Assembly: GCF_028736035.1 (NCBI RefSeq)
Contig: NZ_CP117866.1
Span: 7,378,001 to 7,442,000 of the forward strand
Direction of reading: 5' to 3'
DNA from: Streptomyces sp. T12
GTDB taxonomy: Bacteria; Actinomycetota; Actinomycetes; Streptomycetales; Streptomycetaceae
DNA length: 64,000 nt
Shown: positions 24,409 through 33,232 of the stretch, piece after piece
Position numbering within the stretch: position 1 is the first letter of the stretch
Layout: every line of letters begins with the position of its first letter
The notes under the pieces: model-generated
What the model saw: only the letters and a program-made list of their open reading frames with translations
Database searches by the model: none
What the model was told of the DNA's origin: nothing
Position numbers and translations under genes: made by a program

Positions 24409-26612
24409 GCGGGGCGGGCCCTGAGCGGTACGGGGATCATGTCGACTTCCGGGGCGGCACCTTTCACGGGCCGGTCCTCGGGAAGGCCCCCGCGCCCACC
24501 GCGCTGGACGCCCTGCCCGCCAAGGCGGCCGGCTTCACCGGGCGGGACACGGAACTGGCCCGTCTGCTGGACGCCCTCGACCCGGCCGCGCCCGGCGCAC
24601 CGCAGGCCGTGCTCGTCACCGCCGTCTCCGGACTCGGAGGTATCGGGAAGACCGCGCTGGCGGTGCAGGCGGCGCACGCGGCCCGGGAGCGGGGCTGGTT
24701 CCCCGGCGGGACGCTCTTCGTGGACCTGCACGGCTACGACGACTCCCCGGCCACGGCCGACCAGGCCCTCCAGTCCCTGCTGCGGGCCCTCGGGGTCGAG
24801 CCGGAGCACATCCCGGCCACTGCGGACGAACGCGCGGTCTTCTACCGGTCGATGCTCGCCCAGCGGGTCAGGGAGCGAGGCGCGGTGCTGGTCCTGGCCG
24901 ACAACGCCTCGTCGTCGGACCAGGTCCGCCCTCTCCTCCCGGGAGACGCCTGTCATCGGGTGCTGGTCACATCCCGCGACCGGCTGCCCCAACTCGCGGC
25001 GAGACTCGTTCCGCTGGCGCCGCTCACCGCCCCGGCCGCGTACGAACTCCTCGACCTGGCCCTGAGGATCGCCGATCCGGACGACAGCCGCGTCACCGAT
25101 GATGCCGCAGCGGCCGAACGGCTTGCCGTCCTCTGCGGTCATCTGCCGCTGGCCTTGGAGATCGCGGCCGCGCTGTTGGTGGAGGACCCGGGAAAGCCGG
25201 TGGGCGAACTCGTCGGTGAACTCGCCGAGTCCCATGACCGTCTCGACCACCTCGACGACGGCGAGCGGAACGTCCGGGCCGGTTTCGACCTCTCCTACCG
25301 CCGCCTCCCGGCCTCCCAGGCCCGCTTGCTGTGCCTGCTCGCCCTGGCACCGGGGCCGGAGGTGGGCGATGAGGTGGCTGCCGTGCTGGCCGGGGTCGAC
25401 ACGCCCCCGGCAGGTGACCTGCGGGCACTGGCACGCGCGCATCTCGTGGAGCGGGGGAGCGGCAGGCGGGGGTGGCGGATGCATGACCTTGTGCGTGCGT
25501 TCGGGGTGGGTCTGGTGGCGAGGGACGCGGAGTTGCGGGAGGAGGGGGAGGCGGCGAGGCAGCGGGTGCTCAAGTTCTACGACCGGTGGGCCTATGAGGC
25601 CGATCGGCAGTTGCGCTGGTCGTCAGGGATGCCCGAGCCGGAGCGGTTCACGGACCGGGCGGCGGCGCTGGCGTGGCTGGACCGGGAGCGGGCGGGGCTG
25701 GTGGCGGCGGTGCAGTGGGGGCGGGAGGAGCGGCACGTGGACGACGCGTTGTGGCTCGCCTTCCACCTGACGACGTACCTGCGGTTCGGCCGGTACTTCG
25801 GGGACTTGATGACCGTCGCCACCACTGCCCAGGAGGCCGCTCAGCGCACGGGGAAAGGGTGGTTCCAGGCCATGTCCTGGGAGACCCTTGGCCACGCCCT
25901 GCGGGAGACGGGCCGGGCGGAGGAAGCGGTCGCCGCCCACGCCCGTGCCCGCGACCTGCTGAAGGCGGACGGAGACCGCGAGGGCCAGAGCATCGCGTGG
26001 AACAACATGGGGCTCGCCCTGCTGGCGGCGGGCCGGGCGGAGGAGGCGATCGACGCGTACACACAGGCCCTCGATCTCGGACGCGTCGATGACCCCCGAA
26101 GCGTGGGCATCTCGTTGAACAACCTCGCCAACGCGCTGCGGGCGACGGGCCGGGCGGAGGAAGCGATCGATGCGCACACGCGTGGACTGGAACTTCTCGG
26201 ATCCGTCGGCGACCGCCCCAACGAGGCCGTCGCATGGGGCGCCCTCGGGCACACCATGTACCAAGTGGGCCGTACGGAAGAGGCGATCAAGGCTTACGGC
26301 AAAAGCCTGGAGATCTATCAGGAGCTGGACGACTGGTACGGGGTGGGCAGGACTCTCTCCCACTTGGCCATGGCTCACAAGGCGAACGGCCACCCCACCC
26401 GGGCCCGCACCACCTACCTCCAAGCCGCCGACGCCTATACCCGAGCCAACGCCCCCACCGAAGCAGCCGAAGCACGAGCCGACGCCACCGCCCTCAGCGA
26501 GGAGCCCGAACCCACCGATAAACCAGCTCAGGCCTCCCCACCTGCCCATAAACCGGCTTCCGCTCAGCCCTCCCCGCCTCCACCAAATGCTCCAGATACC
26601 GCCGAGCCGTGA
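24405..26612 (+). CDS. NB-ARC-TPR STAND ATPase, intact paralogue
   Basis: 735 residues. The N-terminal leader YGDHVDFRGGTFHGPVLGK (9-27) is shared with the end of the phosphorylase at 22963; then a linker, GFTGRDTEL (43-51), Walker A GLGGIGKT (76-83), Walker B LVLADNA, sensor LVTSRDR, MHDLVRAFG and a TPR array at about 480-680 in 40-residue units. It is related to the minus-strand protein at 20892 throughout. STAND proteins of this type switch on ligand binding and are known as regulators or immune sensors; the trigger here is unknown. The last 40 residues are Pro/Ala-rich and are read from the antisense strand of the response regulator gene, so the natural stop was probably lost. Confidence 0.88.
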   Translation: MSGAGPERYGDHVDFRGGTFHGPVLGKAPAPTALDALPAKAAGFTGRDTELARLLDALDPAAPGAPQAVLVTAVSGLGGIGKTALAVQAAHAARERGWFPGGTLFVDLHGYDDSPATADQALQSLLRALGVEPEHIPATADERAVFYRSMLAQRVRERGAVLVLADNASSSDQVRPLLPGDACHRVLVTSRDRLPQLAARLVPLAPLTAPAAYELLDLALRIADPDDSRVTDDAAAAERLAVLCGHLPLALEIAAALLVEDPGKPVGELVGELAESHDRLDHLDDGERNVRAGFDLSYRRLPASQARLLCLLALAPGPEVGDEVAAVLAGVDTPPAGDLRALARAHLVERGSGRRGWRMHDLVRAFGVGLVARDAELREEGEAARQRVLKFYDRWAYEADRQLRWSSGMPEPERFTDRAAALAWLDRERAGLVAAVQWGREERHVDDALWLAFHLTTYLRFGRYFGDLMTVATTAQEAAQRTGKGWFQAMSWETLGHALRETGRAEEAVAAHARARDLLKADGDREGQSIAWNNMGLALLAAGRAEEAIDAYTQALDLGRVDDPRSVGISLNNLANALRATGRAEEAIDAHTRGLELLGSVGDRPNEAVAWGALGHTMYQVGRTEEAIKAYGKSLEIYQELDDWYGVGRTLSHLAMAHKANGHPTRARTTYLQAADAYTRANAPTEAAEARADATALSEEPEPTDKPAQASPPAHKPASAQPSPPPPNAPDTAEP

Positions 26613-27189
26613 TCCGCGAAATCCCCACGGCCTCCGCAACCCCCGCCGCCGTAAGCCCCTCCGCGGCCTCCCGCACAGCCCCCGTCACCCGCTCCAGCGT
26701 CGGCGCGCTCAACCCCTTGGGCAGCGCCGCAGGCGAAGGCGCCCGCAGCGAAGCCAGCGCCCGGTCCACCTCGTCCTGCCCGCTGGCCTCGCCCACCGCC
26801 GCATGGAACTCGGCGTACCGCACCAGCCGATCCCGAAGGGTCGCGAACGTGAAGGGTTTCAGTACGTACTGCACGACCCCCAGCGACACCCCCTCGCGCA
26901 CCACGGCCAGATCCCGTGCCGAGGTCACCGCGATCACGTCGGCGTGATGCCCGGCCGCCCGCAGTGACCGGGCCAGTTGCAGCCCGTGCACATCCGGCAG
27001 GTGCAGGTCCAGCAACAGCAGGTCCACCGGCGTCCGCTCCAGCGCGCGCCGCGCCTCCGCGCCCGTGTGCGCCTTGCCGACCGCGACGAATCCCGGCACC
27101 CGGCCCACGTACATCACGTGCGCGTCCGCCGCGACCGGGTCGTCCTCCACGACCAGGACGCGAATCGCCTGCTCGGCCGGCCCCGTCAT
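26494..27189 (-). CDS. Response regulator, CitB/DctR type
   Basis: 231 residues. Receiver domain 8-125 with acidic pocket E15-D16-D17, phosphoacceptor Asp61 in LLLLDLHLPD and Lys111 in VLKPF. The C-terminus is an HTH (GLTAAGVAEAVGISRITARR, about 180-199, then YLEHLVEAGRAERKPVYG) typical of DcuR/CitB regulators of carboxylate uptake. The gene overlaps the sensor kinase by four bases. The dctA-type symporter at 31566 is the likely target, by family knowledge. Its 3' end overlaps the convergent NB-ARC gene by 119 bp. Confidence 0.92.
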   Translation of the reverse strand: MTGPAEQAIRVLVVEDDPVAADAHVMYVGRVPGFVAVGKAHTGAEARRALERTPVDLLLLDLHLPDVHGLQLARSLRAAGHHADVIAVTSARDLAVVREGVSLGVVQYVLKPFTFATLRDRLVRYAEFHAAVGEASGQDEVDRALASLRAPSPAALPKGLSAPTLERVTGAVREAAEGLTAAGVAEAVGISRITARRYLEHLVEAGRAERKPVYGQVGRPELVYRWVRAPR

Positions 27190-28952
27190 ATGTCACCTCT
27201 CGAAACCACGGCGCCCTCGGAACCCTGCACAGGCTCGGCCTGTCGCGCGGGCCTGCCGCCCGGCACGGGTTCGGCACCTGGTGGGAGTTCGGCGCCCGGC
27301 GAGGCCCCGGCACCCGGCGCGTGCTTCACACCCTCTCCCAGCGGCAACCGCACCTCGAACTCCGCCCCACCCCCGGCAGCCTCCGCCACCGACAGGGTCC
27401 CGTCGTGCCGATGCGCCGCCTGCCGTACCAGCGCCAGCCCCAGCCCCCGCCCGCCCGGCCCGGCCGGCTTCGTCGAGAAGCCGCGTTCGAACACCACTTC
27501 CACGTGTGCGGGGTCCACCCCGGCCCCCGTGTCCGACACGCGCAGCACCAGCTCCGCGCCCTCCGTGTACGCCGTCACCGTCACCCGCCCCCGCACGCTT
27601 CCCTGCGCGGCGTCCACGGCGTTGTCGATCAGATTGCCGAGGATCGTCACCAGATCCCGGGCCGGCAGGGAAGGCGGCAGCAGGTTGTCGTCCAGTCGGC
27701 TGTCCTCCGATACGACGAGTTCGACGCCCCGCTCGTTGGCCTGCGCCGTCTTCCCCAGCAGCAGCGCCGCCAACACAGGCTCACTCACCGCGGCCACCAC
27801 CTGGTCCGTCAGGGCCTGCGCGAGCTCCAGTTCTGCCGTCGCGAACTCCACCGCCTCCTCGGCGCGTCCGAGTTCGATCAGCGAGACGACCGTGTGGAGG
27901 CGATTCGCCGCCTCGTGCGCCTGCGACCGCAGCGCCTGGGTGAAGCCCCGTTCGGAGTCCAGCTCGCCCATCAGGGACTGGAGTTCGGTCACGTCCCGCA
28001 GCGTGACGACCGTGCCACGCCGCTCGCCGCCCGACACGGGGGACGTGTTCACCACCAGCACGCGTTGCGCCGTCAGATGCACCTCGTCGACCCGTGGCTC
28101 GGACGCCAGCAGCGCCCCGGTCAGCGGTGCGGGCAGGCCCAGGTCCGCGACCGACCGCCCCACCACGTCGCCGCCCACCCCGAGCAGTTCCCGCCCGCCG
28201 TCATTGATCAGCGCCACCCGGTACTGCCCGTCCAGCATCAGCAGCCCCTCGCGCACCGCGTGCAGCGCGGCCTGGTGGTAGTCGTGCATCCGGCTCAGCT
28301 CGGCCGCGTTCATGCCATGGGTGTGGCGGCGCAGGCGGGCGTTGACGACGTACGTGCCGATCGCGCCCAGGGCGAGCGCGCCCGCCGCCACGCCGAGCAG
28401 GGCCGTCAGCTGCTCCTGCACCCGCTTGCTGATCTCCTCGACCCTGATGCCCGCGCTGACCAGCCCGACGATGTCCTTCGGGGCCGTACCCCCGTCGTAG
28501 ATCGGTACGACCGCGCGGACGGACGCGCCCAGGGTGCCGGTGTACGTCTCGGTGAAGGGCTCGCCTCGCAGGGCGCGCTCCGTGTGACCGCGGAAGTGCT
28601 GGCCGATCTGGTCCTCGTCGGGGTGCGTCCAGCGGATCGCCTGAGGGTTCATGATCGTGACGAAGTCGACGCCGGTGTGGTGCTGGACGCGCAGCGCGTA
28701 CGGCTGGAGGTCGGCCGTCGGATCGGGGGTGCGGATCGCCTCCCGTACGGACGGGGCGTCGGCGATCGACTGGGCCACCGCCATGGCCTGGCGGCGCGCC
28801 GCGTCCTCGGCCTGGCCGCGGTCGCTGACGTAGGTGAACACCGCGTACCCGGCGACGAGCACCGCTATCAGCACGGCCTGCATGGCGAAGAGCTGGCCGG
28901 CCAGGCTGCGGGGCCTCGGGACGGAGATGCGCATGTCGTCAGTCTGCCCCAT
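27186..28952 (-). CDS. Sensor histidine kinase, CitA/DcuS type
   Basis: 588 residues (570 if the ATG at 28934 is used; neither has a clear ribosome binding site). Two transmembrane helices (about 24-44 and 190-212) flank an extracytoplasmic Cache domain containing the ligand-type sequence HTGVDFVTIMNPQAIRWTHP. A PAS domain follows (about 225-320), then the SPOB-like H box SQAHEAANRLHT (His near 343) and HATPase motifs NLIDNAVDAA, DTGAGVD and GRGLGLALV. The C-terminal 60 residues are Pro/Gly-rich. This family senses citrate or C4-dicarboxylates. It is co-transcribed with the response regulator. Confidence 0.92.
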   Translation of the reverse strand: MGQTDDMRISVPRPRSLAGQLFAMQAVLIAVLVAGYAVFTYVSDRGQAEDAARRQAMAVAQSIADAPSVREAIRTPDPTADLQPYALRVQHHTGVDFVTIMNPQAIRWTHPDEDQIGQHFRGHTERALRGEPFTETYTGTLGASVRAVVPIYDGGTAPKDIVGLVSAGIRVEEISKRVQEQLTALLGVAAGALALGAIGTYVVNARLRRHTHGMNAAELSRMHDYHQAALHAVREGLLMLDGQYRVALINDGGRELLGVGGDVVGRSVADLGLPAPLTGALLASEPRVDEVHLTAQRVLVVNTSPVSGGERRGTVVTLRDVTELQSLMGELDSERGFTQALRSQAHEAANRLHTVVSLIELGRAEEAVEFATAELELAQALTDQVVAAVSEPVLAALLLGKTAQANERGVELVVSEDSRLDDNLLPPSLPARDLVTILGNLIDNAVDAAQGSVRGRVTVTAYTEGAELVLRVSDTGAGVDPAHVEVVFERGFSTKPAGPGGRGLGLALVRQAAHRHDGTLSVAEAAGGGAEFEVRLPLGEGVKHAPGAGASPGAELPPGAEPVPGGRPARQAEPVQGSEGAVVSRGDI

Positions 28953-29064
28953 GGCCGATTTTGGCCGCTCCCCCCTGTGGAAAACCGCTTGCCCCTGTGG
29001 ATGGGACGTCCGCTTGGGCGGTGTTCGCCGTATTCATCGCCGGGTGATGCTCGCCGTATGCCTC

Positions 29065-29116
29065 TTCATCGCAGGGTGAGCGGGGTCTCCTTCATCGCAG
29101 GCTGAGCGGGGTCTCC
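29065..29116. repeat. 26-bp tandem duplication at the end of the ECF41 gene
   Basis: 29065-29090 and 29091-29116 are the same 26 bases with one difference (G/C at the 12th base). The right copy contains the last codons and stop of the sigma gene. A weaker third copy begins near 29034 (TTCATCGCCGGGTGA). Confidence 0.85.
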
Positions 29117-29988
29117 GATTCGACGCGGGTCAGCTTCTCCGGGTTGCGGACGTAGTAGAGGCCGGTGATGCGGGAGTCCTCGACGCGCACGGCCATGACG
29201 CCGTCGATCTCGCCGTCCAGGCGCAGGACGAGCGCCGGGTTGCCGTTGACCACGGTGAGGCCGGTGGTGAGCGTGGCTTCGAGCCTGCCCGTGCCGCCGA
29301 CGATGAACCGGGCCACCTTGTCGGCGCCGACGATCGGCCGGGGTGCGGCCTGCTTGACGCCGCCGCCGTCGCTCATCAGGACGACCTCGGGGGCGAGCAC
29401 GTCGAGGAAGCCCTGCAGGTCACCGGTGGCGAGCGCGTGCTGGAACGACTCCAGGGCCGCCCGGGTCGCGCTCGCGGAGACCGCCGCGCGAGGGCGGCGG
29501 GCATCGACGTGCCGGCGGGCTCGGTGCGCGATCTGGCGGACGGCCGCGGGGCTCTTGTCGACGGCGGCCGCGATCTCGTCGTAGTCGACGTCGAAGACCT
29601 CGCGCAGCACGAAGACGGCGCGCTCGGTCGGGGAGAGTGTTTCGAGGACGAGCATCAGCGCCATCGACACGCTCTCCGCGAGCTCGACGTCCTGGGCCAC
29701 GTCCGGCGCGGTGAGCAGGGGCTCGGGCAGCCAGGGGCCGACGTAGGCCTCCTTGCGGCGGGTCATCGTGCGCAGCCGGTTGAGCGACTGGCGGGTCGTG
29801 ATCCGGACCAGGTAGGCGCGCTGGTCGCGCACCTGCTCCAGGTCGACCTCGACCCACCGCAGCCACGTCTCCTGCAGGACGTCCTCGGCGTCGGCCGCCG
29901 AGCCGAGCATCTCGTACGCGACGGTGAAGAGCAGGTTGCGGTGGGCGACGAAGGCCTCGGTCGCCGCATCGGTGGCGTGATCACTCAT
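29092..29988 (-). CDS. ECF41-type RNA polymerase sigma factor with SnoaL-like domain
   Basis: 298 residues. Region 2 (FTVAYEMLGSAADAEDVLQE) and region 4 (LSPTERAVFVLREVFDVDYD, then DEIAAAVDKSPAAVRQIAHR) are followed by a C-terminal SnoaL-like fold that regulates activity. The ECF41 hallmarks are present: WLPEPL in the linker, MSDGGG in the extension and NPEKL near the end. In ECF41 the extension replaces an anti-sigma factor. It lies 30 bp downstream of the oxidoreductase gene in the same operon, the typical partner, and a matching promoter is found upstream of the pair. Confidence 0.93.
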   Translation of the reverse strand: MSDHATDAATEAFVAHRNLLFTVAYEMLGSAADAEDVLQETWLRWVEVDLEQVRDQRAYLVRITTRQSLNRLRTMTRRKEAYVGPWLPEPLLTAPDVAQDVELAESVSMALMLVLETLSPTERAVFVLREVFDVDYDEIAAAVDKSPAAVRQIAHRARRHVDARRPRAAVSASATRAALESFQHALATGDLQGFLDVLAPEVVLMSDGGGVKQAAPRPIVGADKVARFIVGGTGRLEATLTTGLTVVNGNPALVLRLDGEIDGVMAVRVEDSRITGLYYVRNPEKLTRVESETPLSLR

Positions 29989-30018
29989 GCCCAGGTCTCT
30001 CCCCTGTTCGCGCTCGGG

Positions 30019-31248
30019 TTAGGCCACGTGTTCGACGGCGGCCGGGGTCTCGTCCGCAGTCGCGGCCGGGGCCGTGCCGCGCGTGGCCCGCAGCAGCTCC
30101 TGACGCTTGGTACCTCCCGAGACGCGGTGCAAGCGGTAGGAACCGGGCTTGCGCGACTCGGCGGCCAGATGATCGACGATGCCCTTGCAGACGAACTCCT
30201 TGAGCCTCGCGCCGGGGCGGCCGCCGATGTGGAACCACAGCGCGACGTCGTACCGGTGGGCGAACTGGAAGATGCCGGCGCCGCGGCCCAGGCTGATGCA
30301 CTGCCCGGCGAACACCTGGTTGAGGGTCGAGGGCTGCTCACCCGCGATCCGGCTGAGCACCGTGTCGGCGGCCCGTGCGCCCAGCGGTATCGCGGCCTGG
30401 CAGCTCATCCGCAACGGCAGGCCCGACGGTGCCGCCGAGTCCCCGGCCGCGACGATGCGCGGGTCGTCCACGCTGGTCAGCGTCTCGTCGGTGAGCAGGC
30501 GGCCCAGGGCGTCGGTGCTCAGCCCGCTGCGCGCGGCCAGGTCCGGCACGCCGAAGCCGGCGGTCCAGATGGTCACCTCGCTCGGCAGCGTACGGCCGCC
30601 ACTGAGCCGTACGGCATCCCGGGTCACGGCCGTCACCTTCGCGTCGGGGCCCGCGAGGACGGTCACACCGAGTTCGGCCATCCGCCTGGCGACCGAGCGT
30701 CGCCCCCGCGGGTGCAGATACGGGCCGAGCACCCCGCCGCAGACCAGGGTCACGGTACGGCCGGCCTCCGCCAGCTCGGTGGCCGTCTCGATACCGGTCG
30801 GCCCGGCTCCGACGACCGTCACCGGGGCCTTCGCGGACGCGGCGTCCAGGACCGGCCGCAGCCGCTGCGCCTCCTCCAGGCCGGCGATCGGGTAGGCGAA
30901 CTCGGCCGCTCCGGGCACGCCCGGGTCGGCGCTGCCACTGCCCACCGCGTAGATCAGGTGGTCGTAGCCGACCGTGCCGCCGGTCGCCAGTGTCACGCTG
31001 CGCTCGGCCGCGTCGATCCGCGTCACGCTGTCGACCATCAGCCGGACGTCCCCGGCCAGGACCTCCCGGTAGTCGACGACCGCGTCGTCGGACCCGCCCA
31101 CCAGCTGGTGCAGGCGGATCCGGTGCACGAAGGTCGAGCGCGGGTTGATCAGGGTCACGGTCACGTCGGCGCGCTGAGTCAGGCGATTGGCCGCCATGAC
31201 GCCCGCGTATCCGCCGCCGACCACGATGACGTTGCTGTTCTCGGTCAC
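30019..31248 (-). CDS. FAD/NAD(P)-dependent oxidoreductase, ECF41-associated
   Basis: 409 residues from a GTG at 31248 preceded by GGAGGAGG. FAD-binding motif VIVVGGGYAGVMAANRL (about 7-23), NAD(P)-binding GAGPTGIETATELAEAG (about 147-163) and the second FAD segment DDPRIVAAGDSAA (about 265-277); the overall pattern is that of type II NADH dehydrogenase-like (Ndh/FSP1-like) flavoproteins. Oxidoreductases are the usual partners of ECF41 sigma factors. Electron acceptor is unknown; there is no clear C-terminal membrane helix. First gene of the operon with sigma. Confidence 0.9.
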   Translation of the reverse strand: MTENSNVIVVGGGYAGVMAANRLTQRADVTVTLINPRSTFVHRIRLHQLVGGSDDAVVDYREVLAGDVRLMVDSVTRIDAAERSVTLATGGTVGYDHLIYAVGSGSADPGVPGAAEFAYPIAGLEEAQRLRPVLDAASAKAPVTVVGAGPTGIETATELAEAGRTVTLVCGGVLGPYLHPRGRRSVARRMAELGVTVLAGPDAKVTAVTRDAVRLSGGRTLPSEVTIWTAGFGVPDLAARSGLSTDALGRLLTDETLTSVDDPRIVAAGDSAAPSGLPLRMSCQAAIPLGARAADTVLSRIAGEQPSTLNQVFAGQCISLGRGAGIFQFAHRYDVALWFHIGGRPGARLKEFVCKGIVDHLAAESRKPGSYRLHRVSGGTKRQELLRATRGTAPAATADETPAAVEHVA

Positions 31249-31283
31249 GGTGCCTCCTCCGGTTCCAGGGGGTTCGGCCTCAA

Positions 31284-31310
31284 GACACCGCGTCCGCGTT
31301 CGTTGTGACA
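31284..31310 (-). promoter_or_regulatory. ECF41-type promoter of the oxidoreductase-sigma operon
   Basis: Read on the minus strand, TGTCACA (31310-31304), a 16-base spacer and TGTC (31287-31284) match the known ECF41 promoter TGTCACA-N16-CGTC at all but one base. It lies 36 bp upstream of the oxidoreductase GTG, so the sigma factor probably controls its own operon. Confidence 0.75.
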
Positions 31311-31565
31311 GGACGTGACCCAGATCACCCACTGGTCGGGGCTCGGCGACGCCCCCCTCACGAACGTCCCGCGCGCCGCTGTCATGTAAGCGTGCGGTGA
31401 ACTAAATGAACGGAAGGGTGACCGCCCTCACACGGCAGGGGATAGTCGCGGCATCGCTGGAGTACGACCCCCGCTCCCCGGGGCGCGCTTCCCCGTCAGC
31501 GAACCCCCACCCCGGACGTGAGCCGCACGCCGGTGATACCGACGAAGACGTCAAGGAGGGCAGCC

Positions 31566-32951
31566 GTGGCCGCCGCCAAATCCCCCGATACGGCACCTGC
31601 CGCACCCGTCGCCAAGCGGGACCGCACGCACTACCTCTACATCGCGGTGATCATCGCGGTGGCCCTCGGTATCACCGTGGGCCTCGTCGCGCCCGACTTC
31701 GCGGTCGAGCTGAAGCCCATCGGAGCGGGCTTCGTGAACCTGATCAAGATGATGATCTCGCCGATCATCTTCTGCACGATCGTCCTGGGTATCGGCTCGG
31801 TACGGAAGGCCGCCAAGGTCGGTGCCGTCGGCGGTATCGCGCTGGGCTACTTCCTCGTGATGTCGCTGGTCGCCCTCGGTATCGGTCTCGTCGTCGGCAA
31901 CATCCTGGAGCCGGGCACGGGTCTGCACATCACCGACGCCATCAAGGACGCCGGTCACGAGCAGGTCGACTCGGAGGCCAAGAACACCACCGAGTTCCTG
32001 CTCAGCCTCATCCCGACCACGATGGTCTCCGCCTTCACCTCGGAAACGGTCCTGCAGACCCTGCTCATCGCCCTGCTCGCCGGCTTCGCGCTGCAGGCCA
32101 TGGGCTCGGCCGGACAGCCGATCCTGCGCGGCGTGGAGCACATCCAGCGGCTCGTCTTCCGCATCCTGGCCATGGTGATGTGGGCCGCCCCCGTCGGTGC
32201 CTTCGGCGCCATCGCCGCCGTCACCGGATCCGCCGGCGTCGACGCGCTCAAGAAGCTCGCCATCCTGATGCTCGGCTTCTACGCGACCTGCTTCCTCTTC
32301 GTCTTCATCGTGCTCGGCGCCCTGCTGCGCATCGTCGCCGGCCTCAACATCCTCACGCTCTTCAAGTACCTGGGCCGCGAGTTCCTGCTGATCCTGTCCA
32401 CCTCCTCCTCCGAGTCCGCGCTGCCGCGCCTCGTCGCGAAGATGGAGCACCTGGGTGTCAGCAAGCCGGTGGTCGGCATCACCGTCCCGGCCGGCTACTC
32501 CTTCAACCTCGACGGCACCATGATCTACATGACCATGGCGTCCCTGTTCATCGCCGACGCCATGGGTACGCCGATGTCCATCGGTGAGCAGATCCCGCTG
32601 CTGCTCTTCCTGCTGGTCGCCTCCAAGGGCGCCGCCGGTGTCACCGGTGCGGGTCTGGCCACGCTGGCCGGTGGTCTGCAGTCGCACAAGCCGGCCCTGG
32701 TGGACGGCATCGGCCTCATCGTCGGTATCGACCGCTTCATGAGCGAGGCCCGTGCTCTGACGAACTTCGCGGGCAACGCCGTCGCCACCGTCCTGATCGG
32801 CACCTGGACCAAGGAGATCGACCGCGGGCGTGTCGACCAGGTGCTCGCCGGTCAGCTCCCGTTCGACGAGGCGACCCTCCAGAACGACGGCCACGACGCC
32901 CCGGCCGAGGCGTCGCAGCAGGGCGACGAGAAGGAACTCGCCAAGGCGTAG
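31566..32951 (+). CDS. dctA: Dicarboxylate/cation symporter, DctA type
   Basis: 461 residues from the GTG at 31566, which follows AAGGAGGG; a GTG at 31518 in frame lacks such a site. The glutamate/dicarboxylate symporter fold has the serine-rich hairpin STSSSESALPRL (about 278) and the NLDGT motif (about 312), with Na+/H+-coupling residues in NFAGNAVAT. Transports succinate, fumarate or malate in the characterised DctA proteins. The CitB-like two-component system on the other side of the ECF41 pair is a plausible regulator. The C-terminal tail is acidic and soluble. Confidence 0.92.
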   Translation: MAAAKSPDTAPAAPVAKRDRTHYLYIAVIIAVALGITVGLVAPDFAVELKPIGAGFVNLIKMMISPIIFCTIVLGIGSVRKAAKVGAVGGIALGYFLVMSLVALGIGLVVGNILEPGTGLHITDAIKDAGHEQVDSEAKNTTEFLLSLIPTTMVSAFTSETVLQTLLIALLAGFALQAMGSAGQPILRGVEHIQRLVFRILAMVMWAAPVGAFGAIAAVTGSAGVDALKKLAILMLGFYATCFLFVFIVLGALLRIVAGLNILTLFKYLGREFLLILSTSSSESALPRLVAKMEHLGVSKPVVGITVPAGYSFNLDGTMIYMTMASLFIADAMGTPMSIGEQIPLLLFLLVASKGAAGVTGAGLATLAGGLQSHKPALVDGIGLIVGIDRFMSEARALTNFAGNAVATVLIGTWTKEIDRGRVDQVLAGQLPFDEATLQNDGHDAPAEASQQGDEKELAKA

Positions 32952-32996
32952 GCGCCGTCGGGGTCGGGCCCTACGGCCCCTCCTCGCTCCGGGCGT

Positions 32997-33021
32997 CCGG
33001 CCCCACCTGAACCGGGGCCGG
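32997..33021 (+). terminator. Hairpin after dctA
   Basis: CCGGCCCC and GGGGCCGG pair around a nine-base loop 46 bp after the dctA stop. Confidence 0.55.
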
Positions 33022-33090
33022 GCGTCCGGCCAGCACACTCCGGGCGGCTGGGCTGCTCCCCCGTCTCTCAGCCGCCCGGTCGGAATTTCT

Positions 33091-33120
33091 TCAGGCGCAC
33101 GGCAACTGCCGTGCGCCTGA
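33091..33120. terminator. Second, stronger hairpin downstream of dctA
   Basis: A perfect 14-bp inverted repeat (TCAGGCGCACGGCA and complement) with only two bases between the arms. It lies 110 bp upstream of the next gene and probably isolates it from dctA transcription. Confidence 0.65.
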
Positions 33121-33232
33121 CGGCATTACCGGAAGATTGCGTTCCCTTACCCGTCCTTGCCCAACCCCGGTTGATCTTCCGTACCTCTCCAGGGGTGACC
33201 GTCAAGGACACAGAGGAAGTCCGGGGGAACCC

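Noticed and set aside
26564..27313. Gly/Arg-rich minus-strand frame of 249 codons
   Set aside because: Alternate frame of the response regulator gene.
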